A DNA stretch of 37,756 nt from Halorubrum vacuolatum. Its GTDB lineage: Archaea > Halobacteriota > Halobacteria > Halobacteriales > Haloferacaceae. Shown here piece after piece: positions 1 through 8,301 of the stretch. The position numbers and the translations under genes are program-made. The notes under the pieces were generated by a model. It ran no database searches and was not told where the DNA came from. It was given only the letters and a program-made list of their open reading frames with translations. How positions within the stretch are numbered: the stretch's first letter is position 1; each line of letters opens with the position of its first letter. The DNA is taken from contig NZ_FZNQ01000023.1 in NCBI RefSeq assembly GCF_900188065.1, positions 1-37,756 of the forward strand. Reading direction: 5' to 3'.

Positions 1-99
1 GATATGAGTAACGGTCGTTTGGCAAGGCCAGTAGCCTACTTGTTCAACCAAACCTCGGGGCGTTTCGCACCGAACGAACAGGCGGGTTGCAAACCGTAA
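1..99 (+). CDS. tnpB: C-terminal tail of a TnpB-family protein (cut by window edge)
   Basis: Reading from base 1, 32 codons run to TAA at 97-99. The tail contains NGRLARPVAYLFNQTSG and ends in GCKP. It aligns with the end of the complete tnpB at 36176-37495 (TGWLAQPGVYLYDLSSG, ending DCKP), and the DNA around the stop is identical (tgcaaaccgtaatatccca). It is therefore the 3' end of a second, related element on the + strand. The catalytic core lies outside the window, so whether the gene is intact cannot be judged. Confidence 0.85.
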   Translation, partial: DMSNGRLARPVAYLFNQTSGRFAPNEQAGCKP

Positions 100-148
100 T
101 ATCCCAACGCTCGGGAATCCTCGCGCTTCAGCGCGGGGAGGATGTCAA
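97..148 (+). mobile_element. Right end of an IS200/IS605 (IS1341-like) element, with hairpin
   Basis: After the stop codon comes the shared motif taatatcccaa, then a hairpin at about 117-142 (CCTCGCGCT / AGCGCGGGGAGG) and the terminal motif gaggatgtcaa ending at 148. The same elements occur in the same order at 36178-36113 on the other strand, with a different hairpin arm sequence. In this family the right end doubles as the 3' scaffold of the guide (omega) RNA, and the flank after 148 would be the guide. The end at 148 is inferred from where the two copies stop matching. Confidence 0.75.
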
Positions 149-383
149 CTCCGTCCCGCAGCCGATCCGTTTTTATACGATACCGGCACACGCGTTCGTA
201 TGAGCGACGGTGGCGTTACGGATCGAACGACACCGGGACCGGGGACAGACCCCCGACAATAACTGACACTGATTCCATGTATTCGATAATAAACGGACCG
301 GCGGGACGGGTATCGACGATGCGATCGCAGGGCATGACCGACGGCTTTTTCAACTGGATCGCGGATCTTCACGGGCATACATC
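149..383 (+). promoter_or_regulatory. Intergenic region with TATA box ahead of the APC-UspA gene
   Basis: A strong TATA-like box (ttttatacga, 170-179) lies 21 nt ahead of an ATG at 200, which opens a 20-codon frame ending at 262 (MSDGGVTDR start). The real transporter gene starts at 384 in another frame. Either the transcript has a leader of about 180 nt carrying a short upstream ORF, or a weaker AT-rich box near 282-291 (cgataataaa) is used. No other gene is seen here. Confidence 0.4.
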
Positions 384-2777
384 ATGAGCGACGAGGAACT
401 CGCGAAGGACCTCGGGCTGGTCTCCGCGTTGACGATCGGGATCGGCACGATGATCGGCGCGGGGATCTTCGTCCTTCCGGGGGTCGCCGCGCAGGAGGCG
501 GGCCCCATCGTCGTCGTCTCGTTTCTGATCGGCGGGTTCATCGCCCTCGTCAACGCGCTTTCGGTCTCCGAGTTGGGGACGGCGATGCCGAAGGCGGGCG
601 GCGGCTACTACTTCGTCAACCGCGCGCTCGGACCGATGTTCGGCTCGATCGCGGGGCTTGGCGACTGGCTCGGGCTGGCGTTCGCTTCCGCGTTCTACTC
701 GATCGGGTTCGGCCAGTATCTCGTGTCGTTCGCGGGGGACGCCACCGTCGCGCTGCCGCTTCTCGGCACCATCGCGCTCATTCCGTCGTTCGATCTCGGC
801 TTCTTTACGATCACCCAGATCCAGATCGGCGCGCTCATCGCCGGCGTCATCTTCGTCGGCGTCAACTACGTTGGCGCGAAGGAGACCGGAGGGATCCAGA
901 CGATTATTGTCACCCTCCTGCTCCTCATTCTCGGTGCGTTCGCGATCGCAGGCTGGTTCTCGTTCGATTACGGGACCATCGTCGGCGACGGCGGCTGGGC
1001 CCCCACCCCCGAGGGCTACGGGGCGATCCTGCCCGCCACCGCGCTCGTCTTCGTTTCCTTCTTAGGCTACGCGAAGATCGCGACGGTCGCCGAGGAGATG
1101 AAAAACCCCGGCCGGAACCTCCCGATCGCGATCATCGGCTCGGTCCTCATCGTCACCGTCATCTACGGCATTCTCGTGACGATCATGCTCGGCGTCGTCC
1201 CGTGGACTGAACTCGACCTCGATGCGCCGGTCGCACAGGCCGCCGAGGTCGCCTTCCCGGCCGAGCTGTTCGGTATCGGCGGCGTCGCCGCGGCGGCCGC
1301 CACGATCATGACCCTCGGCGCGCTGCTTGCGACCGCTTCGTCCGCGAACGCGTCGATCCTCTCTTCGGCCCGGATCAACTTCGCGATGGGCCGCGATAAG
1401 ATCGTCACCAACTGGCTCAACGAGATCCACCCGCAGTACTCGACGCCGTACCGGTCCATCCTGCTCACCGGCGGGATGATCATCTTCTTCATCATCCTTC
1501 TTGGACAGGACCTCGCGATCCTCGCACAGGCGGCGTCGGTGCTCCATCTCATCGTCTATGCCCTGATGAACGCCGCGCTCATCGTTTTCCGTGAGGCCGA
1601 CGTCCCCGAATACGATCCCGACTTCACCGTCCCGTTGTATCCGCTCACACCGATCGCGGGGATCGTCCTCTCGCTCGGGCTGATAGGCTTTATGAGCCCG
1701 GTCGAGATCGCGCTGTCGGCGGCGTTCGTCGTCGGCGCGGTGCTCTGGTACTTCCTCTACGCGCGCGGCGAAACGACCCATCAGGGCTATCTGGGTCAGT
1801 ACGTCCTCGACCGGGCCGACGAGATGCCCGATGCGGCGGTCTCGGCGGCCGAATCCGTCCAACCGGACAAGACCGACTACCGGGTGATGGTGCCGCTCGC
1901 GAACCCCCGAACCGAGAGCGAGCTGATCGAGTTGGCCTCGATCATGGCGAAGGCGAACGACGGGATCGTCGAGGCGGTACACATCGTTACGGTCCCGGAT
2001 CAGACGCCGCTGTATGCCGGCGCGGAGCACCTCGAACAGATCGACGCCGAATCCGATCGCCTGCTCGAATCGGCCCGTGAGAGCGCCGAAACGCTCGATG
2101 TCGAGGTGGAGACGAAGACCGTCATCTCACACCGGTCGTTCGAGGAGATCTTCGATGCGGCCGCGACCGGCAACGCGGATCTCGTGGTGATGGGGTGGGC
2201 GAACCAGCCGTTCTGGTCCTCCGGGACGACCTCCCGCGGGCTCGACGAGCTCACTCGCCAGCTCCCGTGTGACTTCCTCGTGTTGAAAGACCGCGGCTTC
2301 GATCCGTCACACGTGCTCGTGCCGACCGCCGGCGGATCCGACTCCGACCTCTCCGCGGAGGTGGCCCGTGTGCTCCGTGACGGCCGTGGATCGGAGATCG
2401 AGCTGCTGTACGTCGTCGACGACGAGGCGAAGCGTGCGGCCGGTGCGGAGTTCCTCGGCCGCTGGGCACAGGAACACGATCTCGGGAACGCGAACCTCTC
2501 CGTCGACGTCGACGGCGACGTCGAGGCAGCGATCGCTCGGCGCTCCCGTGACTCCTCGATGGTGATCGTCGGGGCAACGGAGCGCGGGCTGCTCTCGCGG
2601 CTGTTCAGCGGATCGCTCGTCTACGACATCGTGAACGAGGTCGACACCTCGGTGCTGCTCTGTGAGCGTCCGGACACCCGATCGCTCTGGCAGCGGCTCC
2701 TCGGACGTGGATCGGCGGCGAAACGCGAGCACGAGACGGTGACCGCGGAGGATGCGACGGCGACGGACGACGACTGA
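384..2777 (+). CDS. APC-family amino acid permease fused to two UspA domains
   Basis: The N-terminal part, about 470 residues, is an amino acid-polyamine-organocation transporter with about 12 hydrophobic segments. It opens with the family signature in TM1 (GIGTMIGAGIFVLPG) and the following GG-containing TM2. Residues about 500-640 and 645-775 are two universal-stress-protein folds. The second has the nucleotide-loop-like stretch VGATERGLLSRLFSGS; the first (VMGWANQPFWSSGTTSRG) is more degenerate. Transporter-UspA fusions are common in haloarchaea and are thought to be cytoplasmic regulatory domains, perhaps sensing ATP. The last ~20 residues are a charged tail. The substrate cannot be told from sequence. 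ATG 384 is chosen because conserved sequence begins within 10 residues of it. Confidence 0.88.
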   Translation: MSDEELAKDLGLVSALTIGIGTMIGAGIFVLPGVAAQEAGPIVVVSFLIGGFIALVNALSVSELGTAMPKAGGGYYFVNRALGPMFGSIAGLGDWLGLAFASAFYSIGFGQYLVSFAGDATVALPLLGTIALIPSFDLGFFTITQIQIGALIAGVIFVGVNYVGAKETGGIQTIIVTLLLLILGAFAIAGWFSFDYGTIVGDGGWAPTPEGYGAILPATALVFVSFLGYAKIATVAEEMKNPGRNLPIAIIGSVLIVTVIYGILVTIMLGVVPWTELDLDAPVAQAAEVAFPAELFGIGGVAAAAATIMTLGALLATASSANASILSSARINFAMGRDKIVTNWLNEIHPQYSTPYRSILLTGGMIIFFIILLGQDLAILAQAASVLHLIVYALMNAALIVFREADVPEYDPDFTVPLYPLTPIAGIVLSLGLIGFMSPVEIALSAAFVVGAVLWYFLYARGETTHQGYLGQYVLDRADEMPDAAVSAAESVQPDKTDYRVMVPLANPRTESELIELASIMAKANDGIVEAVHIVTVPDQTPLYAGAEHLEQIDAESDRLLESARESAETLDVEVETKTVISHRSFEEIFDAAATGNADLVVMGWANQPFWSSGTTSRGLDELTRQLPCDFLVLKDRGFDPSHVLVPTAGGSDSDLSAEVARVLRDGRGSEIELLYVVDDEAKRAAGAEFLGRWAQEHDLGNANLSVDVDGDVEAAIARRSRDSSMVIVGATERGLLSRLFSGSLVYDIVNEVDTSVLLCERPDTRSLWQRLLGRGSAAKREHETVTAEDATATDDD

Positions 2778-2843
2778 TCGGCGGGAGCGAACCATGACTT
2801 TCGGCGATCGTTTCACACGTCCACCCGGAGCGGGTCCCGTATC

Positions 2844-2853
2844 GCTTATAAGC
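2844..2853 (+). promoter_or_regulatory. TATA box of tsr3
   Basis: The box gcttataagc lies about 25 nt upstream of the GTG at 2874. This spacing is that of a leaderless haloarchaeal transcript and supports the GTG start. Confidence 0.6.
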
Positions 2854-2873
2854 ACCAGCGTCCGACACCCGCC

Positions 2874-3377
2874 GTGGAGCTTCACGTCCGGTACGAGGGT
2901 GATGACGACCCCGCGAAGTGTACGGCGCGCAAGCTCGCGCGGTTCGACCTCGCGACGCTGCACCGGTCGGATCGGGCGACGCCGTACGGCGTGGTGTTAA
3001 ACCCCCACGCGGAGCGGGCGCTCTCGCCCGCCGACGCCGACCTCGCCCACGAGGGGGCGCTCGTCGCGCTCGACTGTTCGTGGGAGTCCGCCGGCGAAAA
3101 GCGGTTCTCGCTGCCCGGCGAGCACCGGGCGCTGCCGTATCTCCTCGCGGGCAACCCGGTCAACTTCGGTCGGCCGATGCGGCTCACCACCGTCGAGGCG
3201 TTCGCCGCCGCGCTCTCGATCCTCGGCGAGCCCGACGCGGCCGAAGGAGTCCTCTCGAAGTTCACGTGGGGGGAGACGTTCCTCGAACTCAACGCCGAAC
3301 CGCTCCGGCGATATGCGGACTGTGCGGACTCCACCGCGGTGGTGGCGGTGCAGGAGGAGTATTTAAACCGGGGATGA
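2874..3377 (+). CDS. tsr3: Tsr3-type rRNA aminocarboxypropyltransferase (DUF367)
   Basis: The 167-residue protein matches the archaeal Tsr3 family in length and content. N-terminal residues 1-40 carry the RLI-like start ([19 protein letters not shown]). The SAM-binding SPOUT-like core includes [35 protein letters not shown] and the C-terminal [11 protein letters not shown]. Tsr3 transfers the 3-amino-3-carboxypropyl group of SAM to a methylated pseudouridine-type base in small-subunit rRNA (m1acp3psi in eukaryotes; acp modification in haloarchaea). It starts with GTG and has its own TATA box. It is a housekeeping gene unrelated in function to its neighbours. Confidence 0.9.
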   Translation: MELHVRYEGDDDPAKCTARKLARFDLATLHRSDRATPYGVVLNPHAERALSPADADLAHEGALVALDCSWESAGEKRFSLPGEHRALPYLLAGNPVNFGRPMRLTTVEAFAAALSILGEPDAAEGVLSKFTWGETFLELNAEPLRRYADCADSTAVVAVQEEYLNRG

Positions 3378-3530
3378 GCCGCTCCGGCGGCCTGCCACGA
3401 TTCGGGTGCGTAGGTTGGCGTCCGTTGATCGTTGGCTCCTATTTTAAGCCCTCAGAACGCGTATATATGCCGATCTATCATGCACGTCGTCGTCGGTCGG
3501 GATAGGGATGTGAACGGTCGCCCAGTGGGC

Positions 3531-5036
3531 GTGAACGCGACCGAGCGACGGGGGATTACCCGTCGCAGCGTCCTCGCTGCCGCCGGGCTGGCGGCCGCCA
3601 CGTCGATGGCCGGCTGCGTCGATCGTGCCGCGGCGAGGGTCACGAAGACGACGTCGTCGCCCACGGCGGCCATGAGCGGCGCGATGCTCGGTTTCCGCCA
3701 AGGGGCCGAGACGGCCTCCGTCTACGACCTCGGTGCGTGGGCCATCGAACACGTCCCGGCTGACGTTCGCGCCACCGCGGGGTCCGTCTCGGGCTCCGTC
3801 ACCCTCGAGGGGTGGCTCACCGACGGCGATATCGTTTCGCCGGCGAAGAACTACAACTCCACCCGGTCGAACCGGCGAAAGAACGCGGTCGTGCCGTTCG
3901 ACGACGCCGATGAGGGCGGTGATGACAGTGAGGACAGCGAGAACGACGTGGCCGACGCAGACCGCGTCTCCGAGGCGTTCGCGGCCGACATCGACGCGCT
4001 CTATACGTATCTCGACGACGAGCCGACCCTCGGCGAGCGCCTCTGCGTCTGTCTGCCGGACGCTCGCCTGCCGCGCGGTGGCCCCGCCGTCGCCGATGAG
4101 GTGACCCCACGCCGCGTCATCCAGTACCTGACCGGCGAGGCCGCCCGTTGTGGCGTCGACGACGAGGGGGCGCTCTGGTGTTGGGGGAGCGGCGACTCCA
4201 GCCGGCAGCAAACGACGTTCTCGACGGACGTCGACGGCCGTCGCCGGGTGGCCGCGTTTGCGACGAGGGAGGGCGTCTGCGTCGCGGGTGTCGCCCCCGA
4301 CGCCGATGGGGCGTCCGAGGAGCTCGCGATCGTTCCGACGGCGGCTGACGGCTCGGTTCGTTTTACCGTCGAGGATGCCGATATGGACGGTTGGGGTGAG
4401 GAGATAGTCGTGGGCGATGTCGCGATCACCTCAACGATCGTCTGCCCGATCGTGGTGCAGCCGATCGACGCGCCCGTCCCGTTCTATGCCCTGCTGTCGC
4501 TCACGCGCTGCCGTCACGAAGACGAGTACCTGTACGTGTGTGGCTGGCTGATCGACGACGCGGCGGTTCAGTACGACTCCTGTACGCTGCTCGCCGCCTC
4601 CGAGGTGTGTCCGGTCGTCGGGATCACCCCGGAGGAGGCACGGGACACGGACGCCGCGCGCCGGGTGCTCCAGGGTGTGGCCGCGCAGGCGCGCCGCCGT
4701 GAGCAGGGTGCGGTCGTCTACGACGGCCCGATCGACGACGGCGCGCTTCGGCACCTCCCGGACGCGCTCGCCGAGGGCGACGGGCTGGACGGCGTCGTCT
4801 CGCTCGTCACGTCGAGCAACCGCTCCGCACGCACGGGACGCAATCCCCAGACCGGAAAGGAGATCCAGATCCCGGCAAAGAACGTACCTACCGGCTCGGA
4901 GGAGGGAACCGAGATGCGATGTCTGCTGACGGCGCTCGACTGCCCCATCGTCCACCTCGTCGAGGCGGACGGGATCGAGCGGTCCGCGAAGATCGAGGGG
5001 TTATCGTCGTTGACCTCCGTGGGCCAGCGTTCGTAG
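3531..5036 (+). CDS. Tat-exported lipoprotein of unknown function
   Basis: The N-terminus is a Tat signal with a lipobox: ATERRGITRRSVLAAAGL followed by AAATSMAGC, the Cys being residue 29 from the GTG at 3531. The mature protein has about 470 residues and is acidic, with an Asp/Glu-rich insert near residues 125-145 of the mature part and a pattern of beta-rich stretches (VSGSVTLEGWL, DGSVRFTVEDAD). I recognise no catalytic motif. A second GTG at 3510 is in frame and equally possible; AT-rich boxes at 3440-3448 and 3461-3470 could serve as TATA. It is probably a membrane-anchored surface protein confined to haloarchaea. The reading frame is convincing, the function is unknown. Confidence 0.7.
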   Translation: MNATERRGITRRSVLAAAGLAAATSMAGCVDRAAARVTKTTSSPTAAMSGAMLGFRQGAETASVYDLGAWAIEHVPADVRATAGSVSGSVTLEGWLTDGDIVSPAKNYNSTRSNRRKNAVVPFDDADEGGDDSEDSENDVADADRVSEAFAADIDALYTYLDDEPTLGERLCVCLPDARLPRGGPAVADEVTPRRVIQYLTGEAARCGVDDEGALWCWGSGDSSRQQTTFSTDVDGRRRVAAFATREGVCVAGVAPDADGASEELAIVPTAADGSVRFTVEDADMDGWGEEIVVGDVAITSTIVCPIVVQPIDAPVPFYALLSLTRCRHEDEYLYVCGWLIDDAAVQYDSCTLLAASEVCPVVGITPEEARDTDAARRVLQGVAAQARRREQGAVVYDGPIDDGALRHLPDALAEGDGLDGVVSLVTSSNRSARTGRNPQTGKEIQIPAKNVPTGSEEGTEMRCLLTALDCPIVHLVEADGIERSAKIEGLSSLTSVGQRS

Positions 5037-5153
5037 CGATCGGGGGGACGCGATCGCCGTCGGAGGTGACCCTCGCCGGCTTATAACCATCCGAAGCCAG
5101 CGGCGGCGGCTGGAACGAAAAGAGTCAGGACGCCGGGCGGCGAGGAACCGAAC

Positions 5154-6341
5154 ATGGACGATCAACGCCGGACCGACGGCGGCATCGACGACGCCCGGAT
5201 CGAGACGCGCGCCATCCACGCCGGCCAGGAGCCGGACCCGGAGACGGGCGCGCTGATGACGCCCATCCACGCCAACTCGACGTATGAACAGGACGGCCCC
5301 GGCGACCACCGCGGCTTCGAGTACTCACGAACGGGCAACCCGACCCGGACGGACCTCGAGGAGAATCTTGCCTCACTTGAATCCGGGAGCCACGCCCGCT
5401 GTTTCGCCTCGGGGATGGGCGCGATTAACACCGTGTTAAACCTCCTCTCGGCGGGCGACCACGTCGTCGCCGGCGACGACGTCTACGGCGGTACCCACCG
5501 GATCCTCACGCAGGTGTACGACCAGTACGACATCGAGACGACGTTCGTCGACACGACAGACCTCGATGCGGTCCGTGAGGCCGTCCGCGAGGAGACGGCG
5601 CTCATCTGGATCGAGACGCCGACGAACCCGCTTATGAACGTGAACGACATCGCGGCGCTCTCGTCGATCGCCGCCGACGCCGACGCGCTCTGTGCGGTCG
5701 ACAACACGTTCGCGACGCCGTATCTCCAGCGGCCGCTCGAACACGGCGCGGATATCGTCGTCCAATCGTTGACGAAGTACCTCGGCGGCCACTCCGACGT
5801 CATCGGCGGGGCGTTGATCGTCGACGACGCCGACCTCGACGAGCGGCTCGGGTTCTATCAGAACTCGGTGGGTGCGACGCCCGGCCCGTTCGACTGCTTC
5901 CTCGTGTTGCGCGGAACGAAGACGCTGCCCGTTCGAATGGATCGCCACTGCGAGAACGCCGCGGCGTTGGCCGAGTGGCTCGACGCACACGAGGACGTCG
6001 ACCGTGTCTACTATCCGGGGCTCGACTCACATCCACAACACGAACTGGCCGCCGAACAGATGGACGACTTCGGCGGGATGCTCTCGTTCGCGTTCGACGG
6101 TACCTTGGAGGAGGCCTCCACCGTCGTGCGCGAGACGGAGGTGTTCACGCTCGCGGAGTCGCTCGGCGGCGTCGAGAGCCTCATCGAGCAGCCAGCGGCG
6201 ATGACACACGCCGCGATCCCGCGTGAGGAACGGCTCGCCGCGGGGCTCACCGACGGCCTCATCCGCGTTTCGGTCGGCATCGAACACATCGAGGATCTCA
6301 AAAAGGATCTTCAGACGGCGTTCGAGGCGGCTCGCGAGTAG
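5154..6341 (+). CDS. Cystathionine gamma-synthase / gamma-lyase family PLP enzyme
   Basis: The 395 residues show the complete Cys/Met-metabolism PLP-enzyme pattern: Y(S)RTGNPT (58-64), FASGMGAI (84-91), WIETPTNP (152-159), AVDNTFATPY (181-190) and the cofactor lysine K208 in QSLTKYLGGHSD, with GGVESLIEQPA near residues 340-350. Family members make or split cystathionine (trans-sulfuration), and sequence alone does not separate gamma-synthase, gamma-lyase and related sulfhydrylases. A cysteine-synthase/CBS-like gene lies at 30324-31304, so the window encodes both halves of a trans-sulfuration-like route. A TATA-like box (ggcttataacc, about 5079-5089) lies 65-75 nt upstream. The gene stands alone. 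Confidence 0.88.
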   Translation: MDDQRRTDGGIDDARIETRAIHAGQEPDPETGALMTPIHANSTYEQDGPGDHRGFEYSRTGNPTRTDLEENLASLESGSHARCFASGMGAINTVLNLLSAGDHVVAGDDVYGGTHRILTQVYDQYDIETTFVDTTDLDAVREAVREETALIWIETPTNPLMNVNDIAALSSIAADADALCAVDNTFATPYLQRPLEHGADIVVQSLTKYLGGHSDVIGGALIVDDADLDERLGFYQNSVGATPGPFDCFLVLRGTKTLPVRMDRHCENAAALAEWLDAHEDVDRVYYPGLDSHPQHELAAEQMDDFGGMLSFAFDGTLEEASTVVRETEVFTLAESLGGVESLIEQPAAMTHAAIPREERLAAGLTDGLIRVSVGIEHIEDLKKDLQTAFEAARE

Positions 6342-6412
6342 GCCGCTTCCGTCATAATCGGTTCACGGCGGCCGCTCGTAGTTATTTATTCTCGGCGGTC
6401 GATCAACCGCGT

Positions 6413-7351
6413 ATGACCGAGGTCCCGATCGACGTCACCCCGAACGTGTCGATCCCATCGGACGAGATCCCGGAAGACGTGCCGGGCGAGTCGCGGATGA
6501 TCGAGACGAACGGCGTCCGACTGCACGTCGTCGAGGCGGGACCGTCGGACGGGGAGCTGGTCGTTCTCCTCCACGGGTTCCCCGAGTTCTGGTACGGCTG
6601 GCATCGCACGATCCGTCCGCTCGTGAACGCCGGCTACCGCGTCGTCGTGCCCGACCAGCGGGGATACAACCTCTCTTCGAAGCCCCCGCGAGTCGCCGAC
6701 TATCGGATCGACACGTTGGCTGCGGACGTCGTCGGTCTGATCGACGCCTATGATCGGGAGACGGCCGCGGTCGCCGGCCACGACTGGGGCGCCGCGGTCG
6801 CGTGGTGGCTCGCGCTGCATCACCCGGACCGGCTCTCGGATCTGATCGCGGTCAACGTCCCGCACCCGACGGTGTTCAAAGAGACCCTCCGCCGGTCGTG
6901 GGACCAGCGGCTCAAAAGCTGGTATATCCTCGCGTTCCAGCTTCCCAAACTGCCCGAGGCGGTCGCGCGGGCGGGCGGCTGGCGGCTCGCGACCCGGGCG
7001 TTACGCGACAGCAGCCTCCCCGGGACGTTCAGCGAGGAGGATTTCAGGCGGTACCGACGGGCGTGGGACCGCGAGGGGGCGTTCGAGGCGATGGTGAACT
7101 GGTATCGGGCGATCGTCCGGGACCGGCCGACGCCCGCCGAGACGCGCGTGTCGGTGCCGACGCTCGTGATCTGGGGGGCCGGCGACCGGTTCCTCCGGAA
7201 GTCGATGGCCACCCGGAGCGTGGAGTACTGTACGGACGGTCGGCTCCTCACGATTCAGGGGGCAACACACTGGGTCGTCCACGAGGAGCCCCACCGGGTC
7301 GCCGACGCGATCATCGAACAGGTCGAACCGTTCCCGTCGCGTCCGAAGTGA
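6413..7351 (+). CDS. Alpha/beta hydrolase, epoxide-hydrolase/haloalkane-dehalogenase type
   Basis: The 312-residue alpha/beta hydrolase carries the oxyanion motif HGFPEFWYGW (54-63) and DQRGYNLSSKP. The nucleophile elbow GHDWGA has an aspartate (D124), not serine, and H286 lies in GATHWVVHEEP. The Asp nucleophile with HGFPE is typical of soluble epoxide hydrolases and haloalkane dehalogenases, which hydrolyse epoxides or halides through an ester intermediate. An acidic residue near 240-265 would complete the triad (IWGAGDRF contains a suitable Asp). An AT-rich box (gttatttatt, 6381-6390) lies about 27 nt before ATG. It runs convergently with the CBS gene, 29 nt apart. Confidence 0.87.
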   Translation: MTEVPIDVTPNVSIPSDEIPEDVPGESRMIETNGVRLHVVEAGPSDGELVVLLHGFPEFWYGWHRTIRPLVNAGYRVVVPDQRGYNLSSKPPRVADYRIDTLAADVVGLIDAYDRETAAVAGHDWGAAVAWWLALHHPDRLSDLIAVNVPHPTVFKETLRRSWDQRLKSWYILAFQLPKLPEAVARAGGWRLATRALRDSSLPGTFSEEDFRRYRRAWDREGAFEAMVNWYRAIVRDRPTPAETRVSVPTLVIWGAGDRFLRKSMATRSVEYCTDGRLLTIQGATHWVVHEEPHRVADAIIEQVEPFPSRPK

Positions 7352-7380
7352 GCCTCAGCGTGGGACCACGGACACGCGGA

Positions 7381-7878
7381 TCACCCCTCCATCCGCCGTT
7401 CGTGAAACGCCCGGATGACGTCCTGTCTGGCGATCAGTCCGACGAGGGCACCCTCGTCGTCGACGACCGGGAGCCGGTTGATGTCGGGGTCCGTTGAGGA
7501 GAGAAGCGTGAGGACTTCATCGACGTCGGTCCCCGGCGTCACCGTCGCGGGATCCGTGCTCATCACCTCGCGGATCGGTCGGTCGGCGTTGCGGACGAGG
7601 TCGACGCCGAGGTCGAGGTCGCGCCAGGGCGGTTTGATCTGGTAGGTGAGCGTGTCGACGAACGGCGGGAGCCCGATCGGGATCCAGAGCGTCTCGTCAT
7701 CGGCTTCGAAGAGGTCGACGAGGTCCGACTCCGTGATCACTCCCACGACGGTGCCGTCTGCTTCGACGACGGGGAAGCCTGAAAAGGAGTGACGGGCGAA
7801 CTTTCGAAAGACCTCGGAGACGTCCGCATCCGCTCGAACCGTCACGACGTCTTCGACCATCAGATCACGTGCCTGCAT
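7381..7878 (-). CDS. CBS-domain pair protein
   Basis: From the ATG at 7878 the protein has 165 residues made of two CBS domains: residues 1-60 (MQARDLMVEDVVTV, GFPVVEADGTVVGVITESD) and about 100-160 (IREVMSTDPATV, RLPVVDDEGALVGLIARQD), with an unusual 40-residue insert between them rich in Pro, Trp and Asp. CBS pairs bind adenine nucleotides and act as regulatory modules. No effector domain is attached. The frame is open further upstream to an ATG at 7962, but that ATG sits only a few nt from the TATA-like stretch at 7965-7975 and the extra 28 residues look non-coding, so the shorter form is preferred. Confidence 0.85.
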   Translation of the reverse strand: MQARDLMVEDVVTVRADADVSEVFRKFARHSFSGFPVVEADGTVVGVITESDLVDLFEADDETLWIPIGLPPFVDTLTYQIKPPWRDLDLGVDLVRNADRPIREVMSTDPATVTPGTDVDEVLTLLSSTDPDINRLPVVDDEGALVGLIARQDVIRAFHERRMEG

Positions 7879-7962
7879 GGACGCGACGTCGTCCCCGCGG
7901 CTGGTAGGTGTTTCGCTGGTGTTTGGACTCCGATTCGAGTGACACGGGCGCATGACCTTCAT

Positions 7963-7976
7963 GATTTAAAAAACTA
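7963..7976. promoter_or_regulatory. AT-rich box between two divergent genes
   Basis: The sequence gatttaaaaaact is the only A+T-rich stretch between the divergent CBS gene (minus) and the small acidic gene (plus). It may serve as TATA for both, giving leaders of roughly 60 nt on the minus side and 25 nt on the plus side. Confidence 0.4.
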
Positions 7977-8024
7977 AAGGAATGAAGGGATGGAGGAAGG
8001 GCGGTGTGGTTCGTCTTGGCATAC

Positions 8025-8291
8025 ATGAGCGAGTCATCACACTCCGACGACCCCTCGAATCGATCGGCGGACTCCGAAGCGGCCGCGCGGCGGTCCGAAC
8101 GAACTGAGCGCGAGGAGCTACCAGTTCCCGTCGCGACAGTCGAGGAGACGCCGGTCCCCGTTCCGGCGATGGACGAGACGGCCGTCGAGCTCGTCCGCGA
8201 CGCCATCGGCGTCGCCAGGGGTGAGTTCTCCGATGAACGGTTCTCCGAGAAGTATGGGATCGTTCCGCAAGGCGATCCCGACCCCGAGTGA
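8025..8291 (+). CDS. Small acidic protein of unknown function
   Basis: From ATG 8025 there are 88 residues, starting MSESSHSDDPSNRSADSE. The N-terminal half is disordered and charged, followed by a proline/valine segment (LPVPVATVEETPVPVPAMDE). The C-terminal part looks folded and helical (AVELVRDAIGVARGEFSDERFSEKYG). No known domain is recognised. An in-frame ATG at 8004 adds seven hydrophobic residues (MWFVLAY), which fit poorly. The gene ends 10 nt from the convergent ahbC-like gene. Confidence 0.6.
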   Translation: MSESSHSDDPSNRSADSEAAARRSERTEREELPVPVATVEETPVPVPAMDETAVELVRDAIGVARGEFSDERFSEKYGIVPQGDPDPE

Positions 8292-8301
8292 CGCGGAACG
8301 G

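Noticed and set aside
7879..7962. N-terminal extension of the CBS protein from ATG 7962
   Set aside because: That ATG is only a few bases from the promoter-like box, and the 28 codons add no recognisable structure.
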